From Paracoccus endophyticus (GTDB lineage Bacteria > Pseudomonadota > Alphaproteobacteria > Rhodobacterales > Rhodobacteraceae), in contig NZ_QLUV01000012.1 of assembly GCF_003286075.1 (NCBI RefSeq), positions 1-64,000 of the forward strand: a stretch of DNA of 64,000 bases, in the 5' to 3' direction. Made by a program: the position numbers and the translations under genes. This document shows positions 42,658 to 51,767 of the stretch, piece by piece (within the stretch, counting starts at the first letter, position 1; every line of letters starts with the position of its first letter). The notes below the pieces were generated by a model, which saw nothing but the letters and a program-made list of their open reading frames with translations, ran no database searches and was not told the DNA's origin.

Positions 42658-43878
42658 ATGACGTACTGCCGGCCTCTCGACAGCGCCTCCTCGCCCGCTC
42701 GCGGCTGGCCCCTGCCGCGCCGCGCCGCGGAGGAGATCATCCCTGTCCTCTACGCGCCGCGGTGGCGATGGCCGCTCATGCCCGCGCGCCGGGAGCAGCC
42801 GCTCGACCTCCTCGGGGTCTTCCCCTGCGGCCGGCCGCTGTCGCCGTACGACGCTGCAGCGATGCCGTCGCCGCTGCGGCACCTGCCGCCGGCGGCGGTC
42901 ATCGCCGCCCTCGCCGTCGTGGACGGCCTGCTGCCGCCGCTCGTCCTCGGCGACGGAGGGCCGCAGCCGCCGCCGTTCAGGGTCGCTCTGTTCGGCCCGG
43001 GCGCTGGCGCTGTGAAGGCCGCCGTGCGGCGTCTCGGTCTGCCGCTGCCGTCCGACCGCATCCTCCACGCCTTCGCCGTCCGTGGCGACCCCGAGCCCGG
43101 AGAGAGCGCTCTGCCGCCCGGCTTCTGGCCCGTCCTCTGCGGGGCGCACCTCGTCCGGCCGCAGCCCGACGTCGGCGACGGGGCAGCGGGAGCCGACGCC
43201 GACACGCTCTCAGGCTTCCTGAGAGGCGGTGATGCCTCTCCGGCGCGCCTCTGGGCTCCCCTGCGCGACGACGAGGCCCCGCTGCTCGCCCAGCGGCTCC
43301 TCTCTCTGCCGCGGCCACTGCTTGAGGTCGTAGCGGCGCTCCCGTCGCACCCGCGCAGCGGAGAGATAGCGAGGATGTTCGCCGATGGCGCCCCCGAGCG
43401 TTGGCCGCTGCTGCCGCCAGCGGCGCTCACCGCAGCGCCGGCGTTGCCGTTCCTGAGTGACCGCCTGCTGTGGCTGCTGCGCGCCGTCGAGGTGGCCTCG
43501 GAGGGCTGCCTGCGCGGCCGCACCGACCTTTACCTGCTGGATGCCGCCCACGGGCGATGCTGGGCGCTCTGGGGCGACCTCGTGGCCTTCCACGCGAGGG
43601 TGCGCCCCCGCGCCCCCACGGTGGCGCTCAGGGCCGCTGCCACGATCCTCTGCCGCCGCCCTGTCACCGTCGGCCGCACCACCTGCGGCGCCACCGGGGC
43701 GACCGAGGAGGACCTGAGCGCCCTCGCGGCCGCCGGCTGGCTGGCGCGCCCCGAGCGCGAGGGCGCGCGGTGGCGGGTGCCTGAGAGCATCCTCTCCCTG
43801 CCGACGGTCGCGCCCCCCAGGCTGAACGGCCGCCTCCCGCTGCCGCCGGTGGCGATCCACCTCCGGCCTTCGGAATGA
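42658..43878 (+). CDS. Orphan 406-aa protein of the island
   Basis: The start is fixed by aggaggt 9 bp before the ATG; the longer frame runs into the iterons. The product is Pro/Leu/Arg-rich and matches no family I know. A C-terminal segment, ATILCRRPVTVG then TEEDLSALAAAGWLARPERE and WRVPESIL, has the rhythm of a winged helix. The middle has FRVALFGPGAGAVKAAVRRL, which is not a P-loop (no GKS/T). No signal peptide or membrane helix is clear. It follows the origin and ends the plus-strand gene set. Cargo, helper interference or replication control are all possible. Confidence 0.65.
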   Translation: MTYCRPLDSASSPARGWPLPRRAAEEIIPVLYAPRWRWPLMPARREQPLDLLGVFPCGRPLSPYDAAAMPSPLRHLPPAAVIAALAVVDGLLPPLVLGDGGPQPPPFRVALFGPGAGAVKAAVRRLGLPLPSDRILHAFAVRGDPEPGESALPPGFWPVLCGAHLVRPQPDVGDGAAGADADTLSGFLRGGDASPARLWAPLRDDEAPLLAQRLLSLPRPLLEVVAALPSHPRSGEIARMFADGAPERWPLLPPAALTAAPALPFLSDRLLWLLRAVEVASEGCLRGRTDLYLLDAAHGRCWALWGDLVAFHARVRPRAPTVALRAAATILCRRPVTVGRTTCGATGATEEDLSALAAAGWLARPEREGARWRVPESILSLPTVAPPRLNGRLPLPPVAIHLRPSE

Positions 43879-43977
43879 CCGCAGCGGTGCTGGGAGGGGC
43901 ATGTGACGGCGGTCTCGACCCCGCCGGCAGAAGACAGCAGGTCGGCACCAGAGCGGCCCTGAGCGGCTCTGAACGCC

Positions 43978-44319
43978 CTATGGCCGTTCCGCGTCCGCGG
44001 CCGGGTCTTCCGTCTGCGCTCGCGCATCGGCCCTCGCCGCCGGGCGGGGGAACAGCGCCCGCCAGAGAGCGTCACGCACCTCCTCCCGTTCGAGCGCCTG
44101 AATGAGAGGGTCTTCCGGGTCGATGTAGCGCAGCGGCTCCTTGCGTCGCTTCTTCACGGTTCTGGCCCTCCCCCTACGCCGCCACGGCGACGATCTGACA
44201 GAGGATGCGCCCCCGGTGGTTCTGCCGTCAACGGCGTGGCAGTGCGCCTCCGCCCACACGACGGCGATCCCGCGCGCCTCAGTGGAGCGCCCATCACCGC
44301 TCCGGCGGCTCGCCCCCAC
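43978..44319 (-). CDS. Small hypothetical protein at the right end of the island
   Basis: A 113-aa frame from a GTG at 44319 to TAG. The confident part is the last 59 residues, from a GTG at 44157 (GGAGGG 8 bp upstream): KKRRKEPLRYIDPEDPLIQA and LEREEVRDALWRALF, a basic start and one amphipathic helix. GC-rich third positions persist up to 44319, so the longer form is possible, and would overlap the upstream gene by 26 bp. No family recognised. It converges on the 406-aa gene. Confidence 0.5.
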   Translation of the reverse strand: MGASRRSGDGRSTEARGIAVVWAEAHCHAVDGRTTGGASSVRSSPWRRRGRARTVKKRRKEPLRYIDPEDPLIQALEREEVRDALWRALFPRPAARADARAQTEDPAADAERP

Positions 44320-44521
44320 TGCTGGCTAAGTGCTGCCGCTCGGCCAGCCGGAGGCGCTCCTGTTCGCGCAGTTCTGCGTTGAGGTGCCTGAGCAGCGCCT
44401 CTCTCCTGACCGGCCCCTCGGACCAGCCCTCGACGAACTGCTTCACCTTCTCCCGGCCCTCGTCCGACAACTGCGGCGAACCCCACGGTGTGCCGATCCG
44501 GCGGCGGCGAAAGAACTCCAT
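44294..44521 (-). CDS. Small basic helical protein next to attR
   Basis: A 75-aa product whose ATG at 44521 follows a perfect aggaggt at 6-bp spacing. Residues 1-12 are basic (MEFFRRRRIGTP), followed by SDEGREKVKQFVEGW and a charged helix, REALLRHLNAELREQERLRL. No known domain. It reads away from the tRNA end into the island and may be translated at a high rate. Confidence 0.6.
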   Translation of the reverse strand: MEFFRRRRIGTPWGSPQLSDEGREKVKQFVEGWSEGPVRREALLRHLNAELREQERLRLAERQHLASSGGEPPER

Positions 44522-44556
44522 CGGCAGACCTCCTGAGTGACCTTTACGAGGTCTGA

Positions 44557-44575
44557 GGGGGACGAAAAGGGGGAC
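44557..44575. repeat. Paired GGGGGAC sites (integrase arm sites, right)
   Basis: GGGGGAC at 44557-44563 and 44569-44575, again a 12-bp period and the same orientation as the left pair. They lie about 57 bp inside attR. Confidence 0.5.
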
Positions 44576-44631
44576 ACCAAGCGCCATGTGACCAAATCTT
44601 GTAACCGTTTCAGCCGCTTGGAAAAGAAAGC

Positions 44632-44646
44632 TGGCGGAGGCGGTGG
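44632..44646. repeat. attR: att core inside tRNA-Ser
   Basis: The 15 bp tggcggaggcggtgg matches attL exactly and forms the 3' end of the tRNA-Ser gene, so integration leaves the tRNA intact. Confidence 0.75.
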
Positions 44647-44721
44647 GATTCGAACCCACGGTGGGCTTTCACCCACGTCGGTTTTCAAGACCGGTGCATT
44701 AAACCACTCTGCCACGCCTCC
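44632..44721 (-). tRNA. tRNA-Ser (anticodon TGA)
   Basis: On the minus strand the acceptor stem GGAGGCG/CGCCTCC, the anticodon loop CTTGAAA (TGA), a long variable arm (CGTGGGTGAAAGCCCACCG) and the T-arm GGGTTCGAATCCC are present. CCA is encoded. It is 90 nt. Its 3' end is the attachment site of the island. Confidence 0.95.
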
Positions 44722-45226
44722 GGGCGGGACTGACTAGCGCGGTGGGCTGGCGCGGGCAAGGGCCGCCGTTTGGCCAAGGCGACAAGGCAGGCGGCCCGCC
44801 GCCCTTCGACAGATCTGCGCGGGGCGCTGGCCTTATTGCGTTGCACAGGGACACGCGTGGCCCAAAAGCGTGAGGCCCGCGACATCCGGGACGGCGCGCT
44901 GACGGCCCGGGACCGCACGCGTGCGGGGGCATGGGCCTTGCGGGATGCCGTGCCTGGTCTCGGCACCGCGGCATGATCGCCCTGCCATCCCCCGGTCCCG
45001 GCGCCGACATCACGTCGGGCGCCCCTGCCCCGGCACGCGGCCTTGAATTCTGTGCCGCAAGCGCGCAGATTGCGCGCGTTCGCCCTTGGGCGGAGTCAGC
45101 AGGTGACCGGGCCCCTCTGGCGGATGTGGCGGCACGTTCGTGATGTCGGCACTGTATTCCCTTCCAGCCGCCTGGACAGTCTTCATGTCACACGCAACGG
45201 ACGCATCGGTCGCGGAACGGCGCACC
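44722..45226. other. 505-bp gap between tRNA-Ser and the DUF475 gene
   Basis: No confident gene. In-frame alternative starts of the DUF475 gene at 45140 and 45185 fall in the last part. A hairpin-forming sequence near 45065-45100 (gcgcgcagattgcgcgcg) could be part of a 5' untranslated region. The rest shows nothing I can name. Confidence 0.5.
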
Positions 45227-46270
45227 ATGCTGCAATATTTCAAATGGGCCTTCATCGTGACGGGCGTGGGGCTGGTGCTTGGCGCCATCCTGGGCTGGCG
45301 CACCACGGGCACCTTCGGCGGAACGCTGACGATCTTCTTCATCTGCCTGGTCCTGGCGGTGCTGGAAATCTCGCTGTCCTTCGACAATGCGATCGTCAAC
45401 GCCAACAAGCTCAAGGACATGACGCCCGTCTGGCAACGGCGCTTCCTGACCTGGGGCATCCTCATCGCGGTCTTCGGGATGCGGATCGTGTTTCCGCTGC
45501 TGATCGTGGTGATCGCGGCCGACATCGGGCCGTGGCAGGCCATGGTGCTGGCCGCCGCGCGACCCGAGGAATACGCGGCGATCATGCACGAAGCGCACCT
45601 GCCCATCGCAGCCTATGGCGGCACGTTCCTGATGATGGTGGGCCTCAGCTTCTTTTTCGACCACGAAAAGGACGTGCACTGGGTGCGCTGGCTGGAAAGC
45701 CACATGCAGCGCTATGCCACCATCCGCGGGATCGAGGTGGCAGTCGTGCTGATGATCATCCTGGCCTTCTCGCGCTTTCTCGAGCCGGCCGAATGGCAGG
45801 TGTTCTTCACCGCGGCGATCTGGGGCCTGCTGACCTTCCTGCTGGTCGAGGTTCTGGGGGGCTTGCTGGACAGCGCCCAGGACATCCGCGCGGCGGGTGC
45901 CCAGGGGGGCCTGGGCGCGTTCCTGTACCTCGAGGTGCTGGACGCCTCGTTCAGCTTCGACGGGGTGATCGGGGCGTTCGCGCTGACCAACAACCTGTTC
46001 ATCATCGCCATCGGCCTGGGGATCGGCGCGATGTATGTGCGCTCGATGACCATCATGCTGGTCGAAAAGGGCACGCTGACCCAGTACCGCTATCTGGAAC
46101 ACGGTGCGTTCTGGGCGATCATCGCGCTGTCCGTGATCATGTACCTTCAGTCGCTGGTCCACATCCCCGAGGTCATCACCGGCCTGGGCGGCGCGGCCCT
46201 GATCGGCGTGTCGCTGTGGTCGTCGGTCCGCTGGAACCGGCGCGAGGCCAACGCCCAGACCGACGCCTGA
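45227..46270 (+). CDS. DUF475 (TerC-like) integral membrane protein
   Basis: A 347-aa protein with at least eight membrane segments. Conserved acidic motifs within the membrane, LEISLSFDNAIVNANKL and EVLDASFSFDGVIGAFALTN, mark the DUF475/TerC superfamily, thought to handle divalent metals such as manganese. The start MLQYFKWAFIVTG is the family norm, so the ATG at 45227 is preferred over upstream in-frame starts at 45140 and 45185, which would add 29 or 14 residues. It converges on phoB. Confidence 0.88.
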   Translation: MLQYFKWAFIVTGVGLVLGAILGWRTTGTFGGTLTIFFICLVLAVLEISLSFDNAIVNANKLKDMTPVWQRRFLTWGILIAVFGMRIVFPLLIVVIAADIGPWQAMVLAAARPEEYAAIMHEAHLPIAAYGGTFLMMVGLSFFFDHEKDVHWVRWLESHMQRYATIRGIEVAVVLMIILAFSRFLEPAEWQVFFTAAIWGLLTFLLVEVLGGLLDSAQDIRAAGAQGGLGAFLYLEVLDASFSFDGVIGAFALTNNLFIIAIGLGIGAMYVRSMTIMLVEKGTLTQYRYLEHGAFWAIIALSVIMYLQSLVHIPEVITGLGGAALIGVSLWSSVRWNRREANAQTDA

Positions 46271-46563
46271 GGGCTGCCGATGCGCCGCCCGCATCAGGGC
46301 GGATGCGCCGGCCGCGGCCTGCCCCGCGGCCGGTCCGATCAAGGGCATCGCCGCGGGCCGGCGGCGGACGCGCCCACCAGCGCGCCTTGACAAAGCCATC
46401 GACGCGCAGCTCGCCTGTCGCAGCGCCGGTCAGGCTGTGGACCGTTCGGTGTGCAACGTCGGATCGCCGCGGCGTCCACGGGGCTGCCGCAAGGGGACGC
46501 GGGCCAGCGCCACGACCGGCGCAGGGCAGCACCCGAAGGCGGCGCCCGCCCCGCCGTCACGGA
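46271..46563. other. 293-bp convergent gap
   Basis: It holds a GC hairpin, ccggccgcgg / ccgcggccgg (46308-46333), without a U run, and a smaller gatgcg/cgcatc hairpin at 46279-46295. These may end the DUF475 transcript. No gene is seen. Confidence 0.5.
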
Positions 46564-47256
46564 TCACCCCAGCGCATACCCCGTGCCGCGCACGGTGCGG
46601 ACGGGATTGTCGCCGCCCTGGGCCATCAGGACCTTGCGCAGCCGGCCGACGTGCACGTCGATGGTGCGGCTGTCGACGTAGATGTCGCGCCCCCAGACCC
46701 GGTCCAGCAACTGCTCACGCGTCCAGACCCTGCCCGGCTTTTCCATCAGCGTGGAGAGCAGCCGGAACTCGGTCGGGCCCAGGTGCAGGGGGTGGCCGGC
46801 CCGGAACACGCGGTGTTCGGACGCGTCCAGCACGATGTCGCCCCAGGACAGCCGTTCGCCCATCGTCGCCGGCCGGGTGCGGCGCAGCTGCGTGCGCAGG
46901 CGCGCCATCAGCTCGACCACGGAATAGGGCTTGACGACATAGTCGTCGGCTCCGGTTTCCAGTCCGCGCACGCGGTCGGATTCGTCGGACCGCGCCGACA
47001 GCATGATGATGGGGATGGTGCGGGTCGCAGGATCGGCCTTGACCCGCCGGCAGACCTCGATCCCCGACACGTTGGGCAGCATCCAGTCCAGCACGATCAG
47101 GTCGGGGTTCTCCTCGGCGACCAGCAACAGCGCCTCGTCGCCTGTCTCGGCCATGACGACGCCGAAGCCCTCGGCCTCCAGATTGTACTTCAGGACCTCG
47201 CGCTGCGCGCCCTCGTCCTCGACCACCAGAACACAGGGTTGGTGCGACGCCGTCAT
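46564..47256 (-). CDS. phoB: Phosphate regulon response regulator PhoB
   Basis: A 230-aa response regulator. The phosphoacceptor is D57 (LIVLDWMLPN), with the acidic pair in VVEDEGAQ and lysine in YVVKPYS. The C-terminal winged helix ends RTVRGTGYALG. The domain order and the linked pst genes identify PhoB, which activates the Pho regulon under phosphate starvation. It is the last gene of pstSCAB-phoU-phoB, 2 bp after phoU. No phoR is present nearby. Confidence 0.94.
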   Translation of the reverse strand: MTASHQPCVLVVEDEGAQREVLKYNLEAEGFGVVMAETGDEALLLVAEENPDLIVLDWMLPNVSGIEVCRRVKADPATRTIPIIMLSARSDESDRVRGLETGADDYVVKPYSVVELMARLRTQLRRTRPATMGERLSWGDIVLDASEHRVFRAGHPLHLGPTEFRLLSTLMEKPGRVWTREQLLDRVWGRDIYVDSRTIDVHVGRLRKVLMAQGGDNPVRTVRGTGYALG

Positions 47257-47258
47257 CC

Positions 47259-47969
47259 TCAGGCCTCCGCGCTTGCCGTCACACTGTCGCTTTTCGGACG
47301 GGGCTCGTCCGGCAGCTCGCCCTCGACCAGATACAGCACCTGCTCGGCGATGGATGTCGCGTGATCGCCCATCCGTTCAAGGTTCTTGGCGATGAAATGC
47401 AGGTGCATGCAGGCCGTGATGTTGCGCGGGTCCTCCATCATGTAGGTGAGGAACTCGCGGAACAGCGCGTTGTACATCTGATCCACCTCGAGGTCGCGGG
47501 CGCGCACATCGGCGGCCAGTGCGGCATCGCGGTGGACATAGCTGTCCAGCGCGTCCTTCAGCATCGTCTCGACCGTCTGGGCCATGCGGCGCAGCGCCAT
47601 GCCGGCGCCCTCGACCACGGCCATGTGGGCCAGCACATGGGTGCGCTTGGCGATGTTCTTGGCATAGTCCCCCACGCGCTCGAGGCTGCCGGCGATCTTC
47701 ATCACCGTCAGCACCAGCCTCAGGTCGGTGGCGCGGGGGGCGCGCAGCGCGATCAGGCGCGCCGCCTCCTCGTTGATCTGGACCTCCAGCTCGTCGATGC
47801 CGCGATCCCGGCGGCGGACGTCCTCGGCCAGTTCCTCGTCGCGGGTTTCAAGCGCCAGGCCGGCATCGGCGATCGCGCTTTCCACCATGCCGCCCATCTT
47901 GACCACCAGCGCCTGGACGGTCTCCAGGTCGCGGTCGAATACCGACATGATGTGCTTTTCGCCGATCAT
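47259..47969 (-). CDS. phoU: Phosphate signalling protein PhoU
   Basis: A 236-aa all-helical protein with two PhoU repeats (VRRRDRGIDELEVQINEEA and VRARDLEVDQMYNALFREF). It links the Pst transporter to PhoR/PhoB signalling and lowers phosphate uptake when phosphate is ample. The ATG at 47969 follows aggggga; an ATG seven codons later is possible. It lies 30 bp after pstB. Confidence 0.94.
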   Translation of the reverse strand: MIGEKHIMSVFDRDLETVQALVVKMGGMVESAIADAGLALETRDEELAEDVRRRDRGIDELEVQINEEAARLIALRAPRATDLRLVLTVMKIAGSLERVGDYAKNIAKRTHVLAHMAVVEGAGMALRRMAQTVETMLKDALDSYVHRDAALAADVRARDLEVDQMYNALFREFLTYMMEDPRNITACMHLHFIAKNLERMGDHATSIAEQVLYLVEGELPDEPRPKSDSVTASAEA

Positions 47970-47999
47970 GGACAATTCCCCCTGTTGCGATGACGCGGA

Positions 48000-48803
<804 letters not shown>

Positions 48804-48825
48804 AGTTATGGCTCCCGTGGATGGC

Positions 48826-50199
48826 TTACCAGCGGCGCTCGAAGCGTCGGCGCAGGTAGATGGCAAGCAGGTTCATGGCCAGCATGAAGGCCAGCAGGAC
48901 GATGATGGCACCGGACGCGCGTTCAAAGAACGCGGGGTCCGCCCGTTGCGTCCAGTTGAAGACCTGGACCGGCAGGGCCGAGGCGGGGTCGAAGAACCCC
49001 TGCGGCGGCGCCGACGGATAGGTGGTGACAAAGGCCACCATGCCGATCAGCATCAGCGGCGCCGTCTCGCCCAGCGCCTGCGCCAGGCCGATGATCGTGC
49101 CCGTCAGGATGCCCGGCATGGCCAGCGGCAGGACGTGGTGAAACACCGTCTGCATCCGCGACGCGCCGACGCCCAGCGCGGCGTCGCGGATCGACGGCGG
49201 CACCGCGCGCAGCGCCGCGCGGGTCGAGATGATGATCGTGGGCAGCGTCATCAGCGTCAGCACCAGGCCGCCCACGATGGGCGCGGACCGCGGCAGGCCC
49301 ATGACGTTGATAAACGCGGCCAGGCCCAGGATGCCGAACACGATCGACGGCACCGCCGCCAGGTTCGAGATGTTGACCTCGATCAGGTCGGTCAGCCGGT
49401 TCCTGGGCGCGAACTCCTCGAGATAGATCGAGGTGGCGACCCCGATGGGCAGCGCCAGCACCAGCACGATCAGCATCATGTAGAACGACCCGATGATCGC
49501 GACCCCCAAGCCCGCGCTTTCCGGCCGCGTGTCAGAGCTGTCGGTGCCGGTGACGAAGTCCCAGTTGAACCGCGTCTGAAGGTCGCCGCGTTCCGCCAGC
49601 GCCATCGCCAAGTCGTATTGCGCGACCGAGGTCCTGGCGTCCACCGCCGCCGATTCCCGCGACACCCGGCCCTTGAACATGCCATCGACGCGCGATGTGG
49701 TCAGGACCGGCACCTCGACCACCTGCCCCACCAGCGACGGGTCGGCCAGAACCGCCTGGCGCATGTCGGCCCGTCCCTGCGCGGAAAAGAAGCCCTGGAT
49801 GTCCTTGTCGCCCAGACCCTCGACCACGATGTCGTTGTCGTCCAGATACCGGGCCAGCGAGTCCTGCAGGATCTTGCCGTACGAGGTCGTCAGGACCTTG
49901 GCCATCTGCGCGGGGTCGCGGTTGCCCTGCGGATCGACGATGGACGCCTCGATCGTCATCGGGATCTTGGCATAGGTCTGCACGAACGCGCTGGATCCGT
50001 CGCGCAGGATGGTGAACAGCAGGAACACCAGCGCCAGCATCGCCACCGCGATCGCCAGGATGCCATACAGGCGGAACCGCTTTTCCGCGGCGTTGCGGCG
50101 GCGGGTGCGCGCGTCGGCGATCAGCAGCGACCTGGCCTGCGGCGCCGAGGGTGCGCCGGGTCCCACCGGACGCGGCAGGTTCGAGGGGACATCGGTCAT
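48826..50199 (-). CDS. pstA: Phosphate ABC transporter permease PstA
   Basis: A 457-aa permease, longer than the ~300 residues of E. coli PstA. Residues 37-60 form the first membrane helix. A periplasmic insertion of about 150 residues (the DUF3333-type extension of Alphaproteobacteria) follows, then the transmembrane core with the EAA-loop region [20 protein letters not shown]. It overlaps pstC by ATGA. Confidence 0.94.
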   Translation of the reverse strand: MTDVPSNLPRPVGPGAPSAPQARSLLIADARTRRRNAAEKRFRLYGILAIAVAMLALVFLLFTILRDGSSAFVQTYAKIPMTIEASIVDPQGNRDPAQMAKVLTTSYGKILQDSLARYLDDNDIVVEGLGDKDIQGFFSAQGRADMRQAVLADPSLVGQVVEVPVLTTSRVDGMFKGRVSRESAAVDARTSVAQYDLAMALAERGDLQTRFNWDFVTGTDSSDTRPESAGLGVAIIGSFYMMLIVLVLALPIGVATSIYLEEFAPRNRLTDLIEVNISNLAAVPSIVFGILGLAAFINVMGLPRSAPIVGGLVLTLMTLPTIIISTRAALRAVPPSIRDAALGVGASRMQTVFHHVLPLAMPGILTGTIIGLAQALGETAPLMLIGMVAFVTTYPSAPPQGFFDPASALPVQVFNWTQRADPAFFERASGAIIVLLAFMLAMNLLAIYLRRRFERRW

Positions 50200-51650
50200 T
50201 CGTACTGTTCCCGATATTTGCGCACGATATACAGCGCGAACACGTTCAGCCCCAGGGTGATGACGAACAGCGTCAGCCCCAGGGCAAAGGCGACCAGCGT
50301 TTCCGGGCTGGCAAAGTCATTGTCGCCGGTCAGCTGGCCCACGATCTTGACGGTGATGGTGGTCATCGCCTCGAAGGGGTTGGGGCTGATGCGCGCCATG
50401 GCGCCTGCCCCCAGCACGACGATCATCGTCTCGCCGATCGCGCGCGAGGCGGCCAGCAGCACCGCGCCGACGATCCCCGGCAGCGCCGCGGGCAGCACGA
50501 CCTGCCGGATGGTTTCCGAAGGCGTCGAGCCCAGCGCGAGGCTGCCGTCGCGCAGCGACTGGGGCACCGCGTTGATGATGTCGTCCGACAGCGAGCTGAC
50601 GAACGGGATCAGCATCATCCCCATCACCAGCCCCGCCGTCATCACCGACGAGGCGCTGTTGCCCAGTCCCAGCGGCATGGCCAGCCAGTCCCGGATCAGC
50701 GGCCCCACCGTCACAAGGGCGAACAGGCCATAGACGATGGTGGGGATGCCCGCCAGGACCTCGATCGCCGGCTTGACGATCGAGCGGACGCGCTGGCTGG
50801 CGTATTCCGACATGTAGACCGCGGCGAACAGCCCGATCGGCACCGCCACCAGCAGGGCGATGACCGAGATATAAAGCGTCCCCCACAGCAGCGGCAGGAT
50901 GCCCAGCTTTGATCCGCCGCCGAAGCTGGGCGTCCATTCGGTGCCGAAGAAGAAATCCTGCCAGGGATACAGCCGAAAGAAGTTGTACGATTCGAAGACC
51001 AGCGACAGCACGATGCCCACGGTCGTGGCGATGGCGATCAGCGAACACAGGATCAGCACGCCGCGGACGACCTGTTCGACCACGTTGCGGGCGCGGAACT
51101 CGGGCACGGTGCGGCTCAGTGCCAGCGCCATGCCGCCCAGCGCCAAGGCCAGCGCAAGGCCGGTCAGCAGCCGCGCGGCGGTCTTGTTGATGCTGCGGTA
51201 ATCCTGCGCCGCGGCCAGGACATGGGGCGTGTCGGACACCTTGGCGCCGGCTTTCGCCAGCCGGTCGAACGCGGCCTTGTCCAGCGGGGTCAGGGCCGCC
51301 GCCTCGGCCTCGGTCAGGGTGCCGGCCGAGACGGCGCGGCCCAGCTCTGTCGCAGAGCGCTGGACATCGGCCATCAGCAGGCTGCGGCTTTCGTTGTCGG
51401 CAATCGCCTCGGCCGGGATATGGTCCTCGACGGCGCGCGCGACGATCGCCGGCTGCGCCAGCACCCAGATCAGCAGCAGCAGCAGCGGCGGCAAGGCCGT
51501 GAACAGCGCGACGTTCCAGCCGTAGTAGTTCGGGCGCGAATGCAGCAGGCGGGTATTGCCCGACACCGCGCGCACCGCTTGGCTGCGGCCCACCACAAAC
51601 CCTGCGGCGGCCAGGGCAAGGACGGTGATCATGATCCAGAAAGTAGGCAT
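50196..51650 (-). CDS. pstC: Phosphate ABC transporter permease PstC
   Basis: A 484-aa permease with an N-terminal extension before the core. Extra helices at 1-25 and 42-63 are followed by a periplasmic loop. The conserved coupling region ALGSTPSETIRQVVLPAALPG lies near residue 380. It forms the Pst membrane channel with PstA. It is 117 bp downstream of pstS and overlaps pstA. Confidence 0.94.
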   Translation of the reverse strand: MPTFWIMITVLALAAAGFVVGRSQAVRAVSGNTRLLHSRPNYYGWNVALFTALPPLLLLLIWVLAQPAIVARAVEDHIPAEAIADNESRSLLMADVQRSATELGRAVSAGTLTEAEAAALTPLDKAAFDRLAKAGAKVSDTPHVLAAAQDYRSINKTAARLLTGLALALALGGMALALSRTVPEFRARNVVEQVVRGVLILCSLIAIATTVGIVLSLVFESYNFFRLYPWQDFFFGTEWTPSFGGGSKLGILPLLWGTLYISVIALLVAVPIGLFAAVYMSEYASQRVRSIVKPAIEVLAGIPTIVYGLFALVTVGPLIRDWLAMPLGLGNSASSVMTAGLVMGMMLIPFVSSLSDDIINAVPQSLRDGSLALGSTPSETIRQVVLPAALPGIVGAVLLAASRAIGETMIVVLGAGAMARISPNPFEAMTTITVKIVGQLTGDNDFASPETLVAFALGLTLFVITLGLNVFALYIVRKYREQYE

Positions 51651-51767
51651 CGGTCCTCGCGGGGCGGGATGTCCGGGGCAGTCGTCGGTTCGGCGGTCGC
51701 CAGGGTTGCACGGCCCCTTGGCAGAGGGCGGGCCGAACGGCCCGCCCCGTTGTCGCGGTCGCGCGCC

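Larger units (their letters stand above)
35516..44646. mobile_element. 9.1-kb P4-like integrated element at tRNA-Ser
   Basis: Bounded by the 15-bp att repeats. Contents in order: tyrosine integrase, AT-hook protein, AlpA-type regulator, small hypothetical, P4-type primase-helicase, small winged-helix-like protein, an iteron origin, a 406-aa orphan, and two small minus-strand genes. There are no capsid, portal, terminase, lysis, relaxase or type IV secretion genes. This matches the minimal plan of P4-like phage satellites: integrase, AlpA, alpha-like primase-helicase with its own origin. A phage-free integrative replicon cannot be excluded. The tRNA at the right end is intact. Mixed CTC/CTG leucine codons set it apart from the chromosome. 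Confidence 0.8.

Noticed and set aside
44770..44976. 68-codon open frame after tRNA-Ser
   Set aside because: Starts without a binding site, has no family match and is rich in Arg/Ala as expected for a chance frame.
45060..45226. yybP-ykoY manganese riboswitch upstream of the DUF475 gene
   Set aside because: DUF475/TerC genes often have one, and GGGCGGAGTCAGC loosely recalls its core, but the conserved GGGGAGTAG is interrupted and I cannot build the expected helices. A covariance-model search would decide.
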